From Halomonas zincidurans B6 (GTDB lineage: Bacteria; Pseudomonadota; Gammaproteobacteria; Pseudomonadales; Halomonadaceae), in the NCBI RefSeq assembly GCF_000731955.1, contig NZ_JNCK01000001.1, forward strand, positions 1,860,001 to 1,924,000: 64,000 bases of DNA, written 5' to 3'. This document shows positions 34,524-42,961 of the stretch, piece after piece. Position numbers and translations under genes: made by a program. The notes below the pieces were generated by a model, which worked only from the letters and a program-made list of their open reading frames with translations, did not search any database and had not been told where the DNA came from. Position 1 is the first letter of the stretch, and each line of letters opens with the position of its first letter.

Positions 34524-34918
34524 GCTGTCCGCTTTCTGTCACTGCTTGCGGTGACACTTAAGACCGCCTTTAGGCACAATGCCAGTCAGCTAACGCTGAC
34601 TGGCATTTTCTTGGCGCAGTACTTGTGTGGCCTGGGGCTGACCGGTCGAATACGATCGCTCGCGGCGCCCCGGCAGGATCTCCTGCCTGTTTCACGCTGA
34701 TCTGCGAAGAACCCAATTTTTCCTCACTCGAGCGTACACCCCGGTACGGCGCTCGATCGGAAAAACTTCTGTGAAACCCATTATCTGCGCGATCATCACG
34801 GCACCTGATGCAACATCCGGTCTAGGCAGGACGCGGCAAATACTCTAGGCTGAGTGGATTCAAACATCTGTTCGAATCGGTTCCGCCAGCTCATCGCTGC
34901 ACGCTCCGGAGAGCCTCC
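34524..34918. other. Intergenic region groEL-fadE
   Basis: 395 bp. It contains the groESL terminator (34578-34609). The remaining ~300 bp before fadE shows no gene; the fadE promoter should lie here but no clear operator was recognised. Confidence 0.6.
34578..34609 (+). terminator. Terminator of groESL
   Basis: AATGCCAGTCAGC and GCTGACTGGCATT form a perfect 13-bp stem with a TAAC loop, followed by TTC. It lies 55 bp after groEL. Confidence 0.92.
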
Positions 34919-37369
34919 ATGATCGAAACCCTGCTCATCGTCCTGGCCGCCGTCGGCCTGATCATCGTCATGCAACGCGAAGCCGGTGCGCTGGCCGCCG
35001 TCGCCGTGCCCGGCATACTCGGCCTGGCCGGCCTGCTGACCGGCGCGCCGGTGACCGGCATCCTGCTGCTGATCGTCGCTGGCGCAGTCGCCGCCTGCGG
35101 GCTGCCGGCATTGCGCCGGGCCTGGCTCACGCCAAGCATCTTCGCGGCCTTCAAGAAAGTCGCGCCCAGGGTCTCCGACACCGAACGCTCGGCGCTCGAG
35201 GCCGGCACCGTCTCCTGGGACGGCGAGCTGTTCTCGGGGCGCCCGCAGTGGCAGCGCCTGCTCGACTACCGCAACGACGGCCTGAGCGACGAGGAACGCG
35301 ACTTCCTCGAACACCAATGCTCGGTGGCGGCGGGGATGTGCAACAGTTGGGAGATCGCCCGCGAGCGCGCCGACCTGCCCGAGGCGCTATGGAACTACCT
35401 GCGCCGGGAAGGCTTCTTCGGCATGATCATCCCCAAGCGGTACGGTGGCCTGGGCTTCTCGGCCAAGGCGCAATCGGCGGTGCTGCAGAAGCTGGTGGTC
35501 AACGAGACGTTGATGATCTCGGTCGGCGTGCCCAATTCACTGGGGCCGGGCGAGCTGCTGCTCAAGTACGGCACCGAGGAGCAGAAGAACCATTATCTAC
35601 CGCGGCTCGCCGACGGTCGTGACATTCCTTGCTTCGGCCTGACCGGGCCGCGCGCCGGCTCGGACGCCACCTCGCTGCCCGATGTCGGCGTGGTGTGCCG
35701 CGGCATGCATAACGGCGAAGAGGTGCTGGGTCTCAAGCTGACCTTCGAGAAGCGCTGGATCACGCTTGCCCCGATCGCCACCGTGGTCGGCCTGGCGTTC
35801 CGGATGTTCGACCCCGACAAGCTGCTCGGCGACGAGAGCGACCTGGGCATCACCTGCGCGCTGATTCCCCGCGACACGCCGGGAATGGAGATCGGCCGCC
35901 GCCACCATCCGATCGGCAGTCCGTTCATGAACGGCCCGATCGTTGGCCGCGACGTGTTCATTCCGCTGGACACCATCATCGGCGGCCCCGAGATGGCCGG
36001 CCACGGCTGGCGCATGCTGGTCGAGTGCCTGTCGGTGGGGCGCTGCATCACGCTGCCCTCGGGGGCGGCCGGCGTGGGTCGCTATGCCGCCGGCTGGTCG
36101 GGCGGTTTCACCCGCATCCGCCGCCAGTTCAATATGCCCGTCGCCGAGATGGAGGGCGTGCAGGAACCGCTGGCGCGGCTCACCGCGCACGCCTACATCG
36201 CCCAGGCCGCGGTGATGCAGACCGCCAACCTGATCGATCACGGCGTCAAGCCCTCGGTGCCCTCGGCGATCCTCAAGAGTCAGCTCACCGAGTTCCAGCG
36301 CAGCATCCTCGGCGACGCCATGGACGTGCACGGCGGCAAGGCGGTGACTCTCGGGCCGCGCAACTATCTGGGCCTGGGCTGGAGCGCGGTGCCGGTATCG
36401 ATTACCGTCGAGGGCGCCAACATCATGACCCGCAACCTGATGATCTTCGGCCAGGGGGCGATTCGCTGCCATCCCTACGTGCTCGAGGAACTGGCGGCCA
36501 AGGACAGCGACGACCGGCAGGCCTTCGACCGCGCGTTCTTCCGCCACGTCGGGCTGATCTTCGGCAACGCCGCCCGCGCCCTGACCCAGGGGCTGGGCCT
36601 GTCGCGGCCGAGCGTGCCCTTCGACGAGATCGCCACGCCCTATGCCCGCGACATCATGCGTCTGTCGGCCGGCTTCGGGCTGTGCGCCGACGCCGCCATG
36701 GCCAGCCTGGGCTCGAGCCTCAAGAAACGCGAGATGCTCTCGGCACGCCTCGCCGACGTGCTCTCGAATCTGTACCTGGCGTCGATGCTGATCAAGCAGT
36801 GGCACGAGGGCGACAACGTCGAGCACGAGGCGGCGCTGTTCCACTACAGCTGTCGCACGCTGCTCTACCGTGCCGAGCAGGCCTTCGTCGAACTCTTCGA
36901 TAACCTGCCCACCCGGGGCCTGGCGCGCACCTTGGCGGTGATCGTGCTGCCGCTGGGGCGCAAGTGGCGCAAGCCCGACGACACCCTGACCCGAGAAATC
37001 GCCCAGGCGATCTCCACCGCCACGCCGCTGCGCGCCAAGCTGATCGCCTATACCTGGAGCACCCAGCAGGAGGAGGAGCAGGACAATCCACTGGCCCGCT
37101 ACAACGCCCTGCTCGCCGACTATCCGCGTGCCGAGCCGCTGTACCGGGCGATCGGCAAGGCCTACGCCAAGGGCGACCTGCCCGCCGAGGCGCTGCATCC
37201 CGAACAACGCCTCGAAGCGGCCGTGGAAGCGGGCCTGATCGACGACGCAGACGCTGCCTTCATGCGCGCCTACGAACGGGAAGTGCTGGAAATGCTCAGC
37301 GTCGACGACTTCGCCTTCGACGCCTTCGCGACCGAGAAGGACAAGGTGGTCTGGCACGCGGCCGGTTAG
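34919..37369 (+). CDS. fadE: Acyl-CoA dehydrogenase FadE
   Basis: An 816-residue membrane-associated acyl-CoA dehydrogenase of the long FadE type (E. coli 814), first step of fatty-acid beta-oxidation. The N-terminus has two or three hydrophobic helices (residues 1-65). A canonical ACAD core follows (IPKRYGGLGFSA, CFGLTGPRAGSDA, FEKRWITLAP). A long C-terminal extension is specific to this family. It is monocistronic, with a strong terminator behind it. Confidence 0.95.
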   Translation: MIETLLIVLAAVGLIIVMQREAGALAAVAVPGILGLAGLLTGAPVTGILLLIVAGAVAACGLPALRRAWLTPSIFAAFKKVAPRVSDTERSALEAGTVSWDGELFSGRPQWQRLLDYRNDGLSDEERDFLEHQCSVAAGMCNSWEIARERADLPEALWNYLRREGFFGMIIPKRYGGLGFSAKAQSAVLQKLVVNETLMISVGVPNSLGPGELLLKYGTEEQKNHYLPRLADGRDIPCFGLTGPRAGSDATSLPDVGVVCRGMHNGEEVLGLKLTFEKRWITLAPIATVVGLAFRMFDPDKLLGDESDLGITCALIPRDTPGMEIGRRHHPIGSPFMNGPIVGRDVFIPLDTIIGGPEMAGHGWRMLVECLSVGRCITLPSGAAGVGRYAAGWSGGFTRIRRQFNMPVAEMEGVQEPLARLTAHAYIAQAAVMQTANLIDHGVKPSVPSAILKSQLTEFQRSILGDAMDVHGGKAVTLGPRNYLGLGWSAVPVSITVEGANIMTRNLMIFGQGAIRCHPYVLEELAAKDSDDRQAFDRAFFRHVGLIFGNAARALTQGLGLSRPSVPFDEIATPYARDIMRLSAGFGLCADAAMASLGSSLKKREMLSARLADVLSNLYLASMLIKQWHEGDNVEHEAALFHYSCRTLLYRAEQAFVELFDNLPTRGLARTLAVIVLPLGRKWRKPDDTLTREIAQAISTATPLRAKLIAYTWSTQQEEEQDNPLARYNALLADYPRAEPLYRAIGKAYAKGDLPAEALHPEQRLEAAVEAGLIDDADAAFMRAYEREVLEMLSVDDFAFDAFATEKDKVVWHAAG

Positions 37370-37390
37370 GTATGCACGTCGGCATCGACC

Positions 37391-37428
37391 AACTCAACGC
37401 CCGGCCAAATGGCCGGGCGTTGAGTTTT
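37391..37428. terminator. Bidirectional terminator between fadE and qor
   Basis: AACTCAACGCCCGGCC and GGCCGGGCGTTGAGTT pair perfectly over 16 bp around AAAT. TTTTG overlaps the plus-strand stem end; on the minus strand the stem is also reached by the converging gene. Confidence 0.92.
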
Positions 37429-37440
37429 GAGCGCTCGATA

Positions 37441-38418
37441 TTACGGCAGCAGCACGGTCGAGCCGGTGGTCCGGCGCGAGGCCAGGGCCTGCTGGGCCTC
37501 GCCGGCCTTTTCCAGCGGGAAGCGCTGGGCGACGTTGACCTTTACCTGGCCGCTTTCCAGCACCCCGAACAGGTCCTGGCACATCGCCTCGAAGCGTTCA
37601 CGGGTGTCGGCATAGCCGTTGAGGCTCGGGCGGGTGACGAACAGCGAGCCCTTCTGATTGAGGATGCCGATGTTGACGCCCTCGACCGCCCCCGATGAGT
37701 TGCCGAAACTGACCATCAGTCCGCGCTTCTGCAGGCAATCGAGCGAGGTTTCCCAGGTGTCCTTGCCGACCGAGTCGTAGACCACCGGCACCATCGCCCC
37801 ATCGGTCAGTTCGCGCACCCGTTCAGCGACGTTCTCGCGGGTGTAGTCGATGGTCGCCCAGGCGCCATTGCTGATCGCCAGCTCGGCCTTTTCCGCCGAG
37901 CCGACGGTGCCGATCAGCTTGACCCCCAGCGCCCGCGCCCACTGGCAGGCGATCGACCCGACCCCGCCGGCGGCGGCATGGAACAGGATCGTCTCGCCCT
38001 GCTCGACGCGATGCGTCTGGCGCAGCAAGTATTGGGTGGTCAGGCCCTTGAGCATTGCCGCGGCGGCAGTTTCGAAGTCGATGCCGTCGGGCAGCACCAC
38101 GACCTTGTCGGCCGGCAGCACATGCAGTTCGGCGTAGGCGCCCAGCGGGCCCTGGGCATAGGCGACGCGGTCGCCGGGCTTCAAGTGAGCGACGCCCTCG
38201 CCGACGGCATCGACGACACCCGCACCCTCGGTACCCAGGCCGGAGGGCAGGCCCGGTGCCGGGTAGAGTCCGGTGCGGAAGTAGATGTCGATGAAGTTCA
38301 GGCCCACCGCATGATTCTTGACCCGTACCTCGCCGGCCGCGGGTTCGCCGGGCTCGCTATCGACGTATTCCAGAACCTCGGGGCCGCCGGTGCGGGAAAA
38401 CTGGATTCGCTTGGCCAT
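37441..38418 (-). CDS. qor: NADPH:quinone oxidoreductase, zeta-crystallin type
   Basis: A 325-residue zinc-free medium-chain reductase. The NADPH motif AAAGGVGS is near residue 150, and GLGTEGAGVV and GDRVAY are family landmarks. It reduces quinones by single electrons and has been linked to oxidative stress. AAGGAAGC precedes the ATG at 38418. It is separated from the next minus-strand gene by 88 bp. Confidence 0.92.
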   Translation of the reverse strand: MAKRIQFSRTGGPEVLEYVDSEPGEPAAGEVRVKNHAVGLNFIDIYFRTGLYPAPGLPSGLGTEGAGVVDAVGEGVAHLKPGDRVAYAQGPLGAYAELHVLPADKVVVLPDGIDFETAAAAMLKGLTTQYLLRQTHRVEQGETILFHAAAGGVGSIACQWARALGVKLIGTVGSAEKAELAISNGAWATIDYTRENVAERVRELTDGAMVPVVYDSVGKDTWETSLDCLQKRGLMVSFGNSSGAVEGVNIGILNQKGSLFVTRPSLNGYADTRERFEAMCQDLFGVLESGQVKVNVAQRFPLEKAGEAQQALASRRTTGSTVLLP

Positions 38419-38506
38419 GACGCAATGCTTCCTTTATCGCTCGATGGGATCGTCTCACCTTACAAGCGCGCGACGGGCAAGGCTAGAATCGCGGCATGGA
38501 CAGGCA

Positions 38507-39079
38507 CTACAGCCTTTCGGGAAAGTTCTCGAGCCCAGTGACGAAGCGCTGCTTGTAGCCCTCGAACACCTCGCGATCCTGCTTGAACGACTGGATGATC
38601 GCACCCTGATCGAAGCCCAGGCTCTGCGGCAGATCGTCGAGCCCCGAGGCCGGGTGCCTGGGGCCGAGACCGACGCGTAGCCCGCATGGCTCGTCGAACC
38701 AGCGCTCGATCCCGCAGCGCGTGAACATCGCCTGCTGATCGGCGTCGCCGGCGTTGACCCGCAACGGGGCCTTGTGGGCCAGCTCGCTGACCAGCGCCTC
38801 GCCGGGCTGGATGACGCTGTCGCTGGGCAGGCCTTGCAGCATCGCCAGCTCCATGCTGCGGCCCTCGGCATCGAGCACCAGCAGGGCCAGCGCCACCGGC
38901 CGGCTGTCGCGATCGGTCAGCGCCAGCACCTGGGCGGCTTCCTGGCGCATCAGAATACCCAGCGTACCGGCGAAGCTCGCCAGCGGCACGATGCCCGCCT
39001 CGCGGCCGAAGACCTCGACGCACAACCGCGCCAGGCAAGCTTCGCACTGGGCCTTGTCCTTCACATTGACTACTCTCAT
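38507..39079 (-). CDS. Conserved-looking protein of unknown function
   Basis: A 190-residue soluble protein starting at ATG 39079 with GGAGA upstream. The N-terminal two thirds show alternating strands and helices with a run (RPVALALLVLDAEGRSMELAMLQ) that could be the central sheet of an acetyltransferase fold, but the acetyl-CoA P-loop is not clear. Three cysteines occur near the N-terminus and in RCGIERW. I do not recognise a family. It is divergent from the GDPD gene. Confidence 0.65.
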   Translation of the reverse strand: MRVVNVKDKAQCEACLARLCVEVFGREAGIVPLASFAGTLGILMRQEAAQVLALTDRDSRPVALALLVLDAEGRSMELAMLQGLPSDSVIQPGEALVSELAHKAPLRVNAGDADQQAMFTRCGIERWFDEPCGLRVGLGPRHPASGLDDLPQSLGFDQGAIIQSFKQDREVFEGYKQRFVTGLENFPERL

Positions 39080-39294
39080 GAATTCTCCGCTCATCACGGC
39101 CTTGAGATATCGGCGTCGCAGCCTAGCACATCGCCGCCACTGCTTTCGCCGCTTTCTCGCTTGCGCGCGCCATGGTCATGCAACGGCAAGATGCGCGTTT
39201 CAGAATAAATGATACGCTAGCGCTGCCCGACTGCCTGAATTCGAATCAAGCGGTACGGGCAGGCCGAATGATGCCACCCGAGAGAACGCCCGCC

Positions 39295-40107
39295 ATGACC
39301 GCCAGCCTGCACATTAAGCCTATGACGCACACCGAAGCCGAAGCGGATGACCACGCCCCACCGGCGCTGATCGCCCATCGCGGGCTATCGGCGCACGCGC
39401 CCGAGAACACCCTGGCCGCGGTGCAGGCGGCCCACGAGGCCGGCTGCGGCTGGGTCGAGCTCGACGTCCAGTTGCTCGGCGACGGTACTCCGGTGATCTG
39501 GCACGACAGCGGATTGAAACGCTGCGCCGGGGTCGGCGGACGCCTGAGCCGGCTCGATCTGGCGGCGGCCCGACGACTCGACGCCGGCCGCTGGTTCTCG
39601 CCGGCGTTTGCCGGCGAGGGCATGGCGACGCTCGACGAAATGCTGGCGCTGATCGAGCGTCTCGGAATGGGCCTCAACCTGGAGATCAAGGTCGGGCGCG
39701 GTCGCGATGCAGAGGCGCTGGTCGCCGCCGCCCTGCCCCCCACGCTGCAACGCCTGCCCAGCGAACGGTTGATCGTCTCGTCATTCGATATCCGCGCGCT
39801 GCGCGCCTTGCGGGGCATGCAGCCGGATGCACGGCGACTGCGCCTGGGCCTGCTCTACGACAGAGCGCCCCGCACCTGGCTGGCGCAGGCCGAAGCGCTC
39901 GACGCCTACAGCCTGCACGTCGACTGGCATCGCCTGAAGCCGGCGCTTGCGCGAAGCATCGCCGCCAGCCCCTATCGGTTGCTGTGCTACACCGTCAACG
40001 AGCGCAACGTCTATCAGCGGTTGCGCGCCTGGGGTGTCGACGGCGCGATCAGCGACGATCCGCTGCGTCTCGACCCGGAATATGCGCGGCTTGCCAGCGC
40101 CGATTGA
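39295..40107 (+). CDS. ugpQ: Glycerophosphodiester phosphodiesterase
   Basis: A 270-residue cytosolic TIM-barrel enzyme releasing glycerol-3-phosphate from deacylated phospholipids. Metal and catalytic motifs are AHRGLSAHAPENT, ELDVQLLGDG with VIWHD, and LEIKVG. No signal peptide is seen, which fits UgpQ rather than periplasmic GlpQ. ATG 39295 has GAGAG upstream; ATG 39322 is an alternative that trims a non-conserved N-terminus. Confidence 0.9.
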   Translation: MTASLHIKPMTHTEAEADDHAPPALIAHRGLSAHAPENTLAAVQAAHEAGCGWVELDVQLLGDGTPVIWHDSGLKRCAGVGGRLSRLDLAAARRLDAGRWFSPAFAGEGMATLDEMLALIERLGMGLNLEIKVGRGRDAEALVAAALPPTLQRLPSERLIVSSFDIRALRALRGMQPDARRLRLGLLYDRAPRTWLAQAEALDAYSLHVDWHRLKPALARSIAASPYRLLCYTVNERNVYQRLRAWGVDGAISDDPLRLDPEYARLASAD

Positions 40108-40235
40108 CGGGCATGCAACGCCGCCGGCCAGCATCCAGGCATAGCAGGCCGGCCGAGTGCTGCTTGGCTTAGCAGGCATCGACTTTTTTGCGGCTAATTA
40201 ACCCACGTTAAAGCAATCTTTATCGGCTGTGCCAT

Positions 40236-40318
40236 TGTTATTGCGTTGAGCATGGACAAGCCCAACGGGACAGCAAGGATGCACAGCGCGATGCCCGGTC
40301 AGGGACGACCGGGCTTTT
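40236..40318 (+). ncRNA. Candidate CsrA/RsmA-binding small RNA
   Basis: A structured stretch with stem GCGTTGAGCAT/ATGCACAGCGC (40243-40253 with 40279-40289, one mismatch). It is followed by an intrinsic terminator, GCCCGGTC/GACCGGGC with loop AGGGAC and TTTT (40293-40318). Four GGA triplets lie in ~55 nt (ATGGAC, CGGGAC, AAGGAT, AGGGAC), three of them in an A-N-GGA context and mostly in loops, as in CsrB/RsmZ-class sponges. No GacA box or strong promoter is visible, so this is a candidate only. The 5' end is a guess. Confidence 0.4.
40293..40318 (+). terminator. Rho-independent terminator before the btuB leader
   Basis: The 8-bp perfect stem GCCCGGTC/GACCGGGC with a 6-base loop is followed by TTTT. 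It ends either the candidate sRNA or a long ugpQ transcript. Confidence 0.85.
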
Positions 40319-40351
40319 GCGACATGCGAGCGCTGCCAGACGCCAGCCACG

Positions 40352-40380
40352 TTGACTTGCCCGCCTCTCGCCCGCAGAAT
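40352..40380 (+). promoter_or_regulatory. Promoter of the btuB riboswitch transcript
   Basis: TTGACT (40352-40357) and CAGAAT (40375-40380) with 17-bp spacing. The predicted start is near 40387, just before the conserved riboswitch core. Confidence 0.65.
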
Positions 40381-40386
40381 CCCCCA

Positions 40387-40690
40387 CCGTCGAGACACGG
40401 GTGCTCGGGAAGCGGGTGAGACCCCCGCACTGCCCCCGCAACGGTGTTCGCGTTCCATCGATGACCGATCTCGGCTTCGTCTGAAAAGTCGACGAGCGAT
40501 GGCCAGGCAAGGCAAAAATTGGCGAAAAGACGGAGTTTACGGGTTGTAAATGAGTACTTTGAGCCAATTTTTAACGCCGCATGGTCGAGCGCAGGCACTT
40601 TTCGGACCAAGCCTCGCAAAATGACCGGCAACGCCGGCTAGCCCGAACGATCAAGCCACTGCCCGCCGGGTGGGAAGGCGTCATCGATGC
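40387..40690 (+). promoter_or_regulatory. Cobalamin riboswitch upstream of btuB
   Basis: The AdoCbl core is plain: GGGAA, then GGGTGAGACCCCCGC, then the near-invariant CTGCCCCCGCAACGGT (40430-40445). The second conserved block CCACTG...GGGAAGG (B12-box side) is at 40655-40678. These blocks are normally separated by some tens of bases, but here by about 210, because a 141-bp palindromic element (40473-40613) sits between them. The receptor gene btuB follows, as expected for repression by cobalamin. Confidence 0.85.
40473..40613. mobile_element. Palindromic MITE-like element inside the riboswitch
   Basis: Outer arms 40473-40489 and 40597-40613 are inverted copies of 17 bases with 2 mismatches. 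Inner arms AAAAATTGGC (40514-40523) and GCCAATTTTT (40563-40572) are perfect, and both pairs stay in register, giving one long imperfect palindrome with a 39-base centre. The 7-mer ATGACCG flanks it at 40461-40467 and 40621-40627, a possible target-site duplication. It has no coding capacity. Confidence 0.6.
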
Positions 40691-40909
40691 GAGGCGACAG
40701 ATGCAATTCGTCTGTCAATCGCCTCGCGCGCGTCAGTCCGGAGACCGGCCTGCGTCTCTTCACTGGCTGATGCGGAGGGCTTCGCCAGTGACGACCGGCG
40801 TGCGTGGTCCTTCTCCCTCTTGCGAGCGATCGCGTCGCGACCCTTCCGGGCTGTCGTCACCCTGTGTCCTCCTCATCGCGTATAACTCTGCGCGCTTGAG
40901 GATCATTCC

Positions 40910-42763
40910 ATGCACTATCAGAACCATTCGCTCTGGCTGGCTGTCGGCCTGGCAACCGCCGCTCCGTTGCTCAACACGGCACAGGCCGAGCAACGTCTGA
41001 ACACCGTCCAGGTGACGGCCAACCGCCTGCCGCAATCGCAAGCCGACGTGATGGCCAGCACCACCGTCATCGAACGCGCGGAGATCGAACGGCTGCAGGC
41101 CAGCTCGGTGGTCGAACTGCTGCAGGGCCGCGCCGGCATCGAGCTGACCCAGAACGGCGCACCGGGCGCCCAGTCGAGCCTGTTCCTGCGCGGCAGCGAA
41201 TCCGATCAAACCCTGATTCTCGTCGATGGCGTGCGCATCAACTCGGCGGCCAGCGGCGGCGCCAGCCTGGAGTTCCTGCCGCCAGCGGCCATCGAACGCA
41301 TCGAGATCGTGCGCGGACCCCGCGCCGCAGCCTATGGCGCCGATGCCATCGGCGGCGTCATCCAGATATTCACCCGCGATGCCCGGGCCACCGGCACTCA
41401 GGCCAGTTTGAGCGCGCGTGCCGGCAGCGACGACAGCTACCGTCAGAATGCGCGATTCGCCATCGGCGACGCCGACACACGCCTCGATGCCACGCTGTTT
41501 CGCCGCGACGGCGACGGCTTCAATGCGACCCGGGCCGACACCAGCGGCGAACGTGACGGCTTCGAGCGCGAAGGCGGCCAACTGGGTCTATCCCAGCGTT
41601 TCAACGATCGGCTTGATTTCAGCTTCAACGCCCTGCGCCAGAACATCGATACCGAGTATGACGACTGCTACCCCGCCGGGGCCCCGGGAGCTTCACAGGA
41701 CTGCCGAACCAAAGGTTATCTGCAGACCTTTGGCGGACAACTTGACGTCGCTCTCGAGCCCGACTGGAACATGATTCTCACCGCCGGTCATTTCGACGAG
41801 CAACGAGAAGAGCGTTATGCCGGCGACCGCAACAGCCGCACGGCGTCGCACCGCAACGAGTTGGGAGTGCAGCATCGCTTCACGCGAACCAATGGCGTCG
41901 ATGTTCTAGGTCTCGACTACCGCGAGGAACGGCTCGATTACGACGATTACGCCTACGGCTCGCAATATCAGAAGGACAGTCGCGAAAACTATGGCCTATA
42001 CGCCATGGTTCAACGCCAGTACGGCGCCCATGAGCTGTCGGCATCGCTGCGCTACGACGACGATTCGCGTTTCGGTGACGAAACCACCGGCAATCTGGGT
42101 TATGCCTATCGGCTGACCCAGTTTCAGCGGATCGGCGTCAGTTATGGCACCGCCTTCAAGGCACCCAACCTGATCGATCTCTATGGCCCTTACGGCACCA
42201 ACCCGGATCTCGATGCCGAAACCTCGAAGACACTGGAAGCCTTCTGGGCCTTGAATCGCGGCCCGTGGGACGCACGAGTCACCGCCTTCGAGAGTCGAAT
42301 CGACGATCTGATCAGCTACGATGCGGCGACTTATATTCCCTACAACGTGGATGAATCGCGCATTCGGGGCGTCGAGTTGAGCGGCGGCTGGCAGCAGGCA
42401 GGCCTCAGCCTGCGCGCCAGCCTGACCTACCAGGATCCCGAGAACCGAGACACCGGCGATCGCCTCAAGCGTCGCGCCCGGATCTTCGGTCGTCTCGATG
42501 CCGACTACAGATTCGCTGCCTGGTCCCTTGGAGCCACCCTGCGCGCCGCTGGTGACCGTCGCGATACGCAGTTCTCCTTCCCTTACGGTGATACCACCAC
42601 TGCCGGCTACGGTGTAGTCGACCTGCGCACCGCCTGGCAGGTGACGCCGATGATCGAGCTTTCCGCCAAGCTCGAGAACGCACTCGACAAGCGCTATCAA
42701 CTGGTCGATGGCTACACTACCCAGGATCGCTATATCGAGGGAGGCATCACCCTGCGCCTGTAA
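40910..42763 (+). CDS. btuB: TonB-dependent vitamin B12 receptor
   Basis: A 617-residue outer-membrane transporter. A signal peptide ends at AQA (residue 26), and the TonB box NTVQVTANR follows directly. The plug domain (residues ~45-155) holds SLFLRGSESDQTLILVDGVR and IERIEIVRGPRAAAYGADAIGGVI. The remainder is a 22-strand barrel. The upstream cobalamin riboswitch fixes the substrate class. GAGGATC precedes the ATG. A btuF-like gene and the cobalamin adenosyltransferase lie 3-6 kb downstream. Confidence 0.95.
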   Translation: MHYQNHSLWLAVGLATAAPLLNTAQAEQRLNTVQVTANRLPQSQADVMASTTVIERAEIERLQASSVVELLQGRAGIELTQNGAPGAQSSLFLRGSESDQTLILVDGVRINSAASGGASLEFLPPAAIERIEIVRGPRAAAYGADAIGGVIQIFTRDARATGTQASLSARAGSDDSYRQNARFAIGDADTRLDATLFRRDGDGFNATRADTSGERDGFEREGGQLGLSQRFNDRLDFSFNALRQNIDTEYDDCYPAGAPGASQDCRTKGYLQTFGGQLDVALEPDWNMILTAGHFDEQREERYAGDRNSRTASHRNELGVQHRFTRTNGVDVLGLDYREERLDYDDYAYGSQYQKDSRENYGLYAMVQRQYGAHELSASLRYDDDSRFGDETTGNLGYAYRLTQFQRIGVSYGTAFKAPNLIDLYGPYGTNPDLDAETSKTLEAFWALNRGPWDARVTAFESRIDDLISYDAATYIPYNVDESRIRGVELSGGWQQAGLSLRASLTYQDPENRDTGDRLKRRARIFGRLDADYRFAAWSLGATLRAAGDRRDTQFSFPYGDTTTAGYGVVDLRTAWQVTPMIELSAKLENALDKRYQLVDGYTTQDRYIEGGITLRL

Positions 42764-42781
42764 AGTCACGGTGGTGTCGGT

Positions 42782-42812
42782 ATGCATGGCATGGGTAGCC
42801 CGCGCCATGCAT
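42782..42812. repeat. Inverted repeat after btuB
   Basis: ATGCATGGC (42782-42790) and GCCATGCAT (42804-42812) are perfect inverted copies with a 13-base spacer. There is no T-run, so it is a weak terminator candidate between btuB and opgD. Confidence 0.5.
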
Positions 42813-42961
42813 TACCGGCATTATACGTTGGTCGTTAACAGGAGTTCGTTAGCGGGATGCTCCCGGGCACCATCGCCCCTATTGAAAATCCTAGCTTCGG
42901 ACTGGTTATACGCGCGCCGTAGACGCGGTGCATGACCCATCTCGTTCCAGGGAAGAGCACG

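Larger units (their letters stand above)
40108..40909. other. Large regulatory intergenic region before btuB
   Basis: 802 bp without a supportable protein gene. It contains, in order, a GGA-rich structured RNA candidate with a terminator (40243-40318), a promoter (40352-40380), a cobalamin riboswitch (about 40387-40690) interrupted by a palindromic element, and a final hairpin with GCGAGGCGA/TCGCCTCGC arms near 40689-40736. Confidence 0.75.

Noticed and set aside
35597..37357. A 586-codon minus-strand frame opposite fadE
   Set aside because: Antisense shadow of fadE; no SD, no motifs, and biased composition.
40581..41000. A 139-codon frame overlapping the riboswitch end and btuB start
   Set aside because: It covers structured RNA and the btuB signal peptide out of frame; the riboswitch and btuB explain the sequence.
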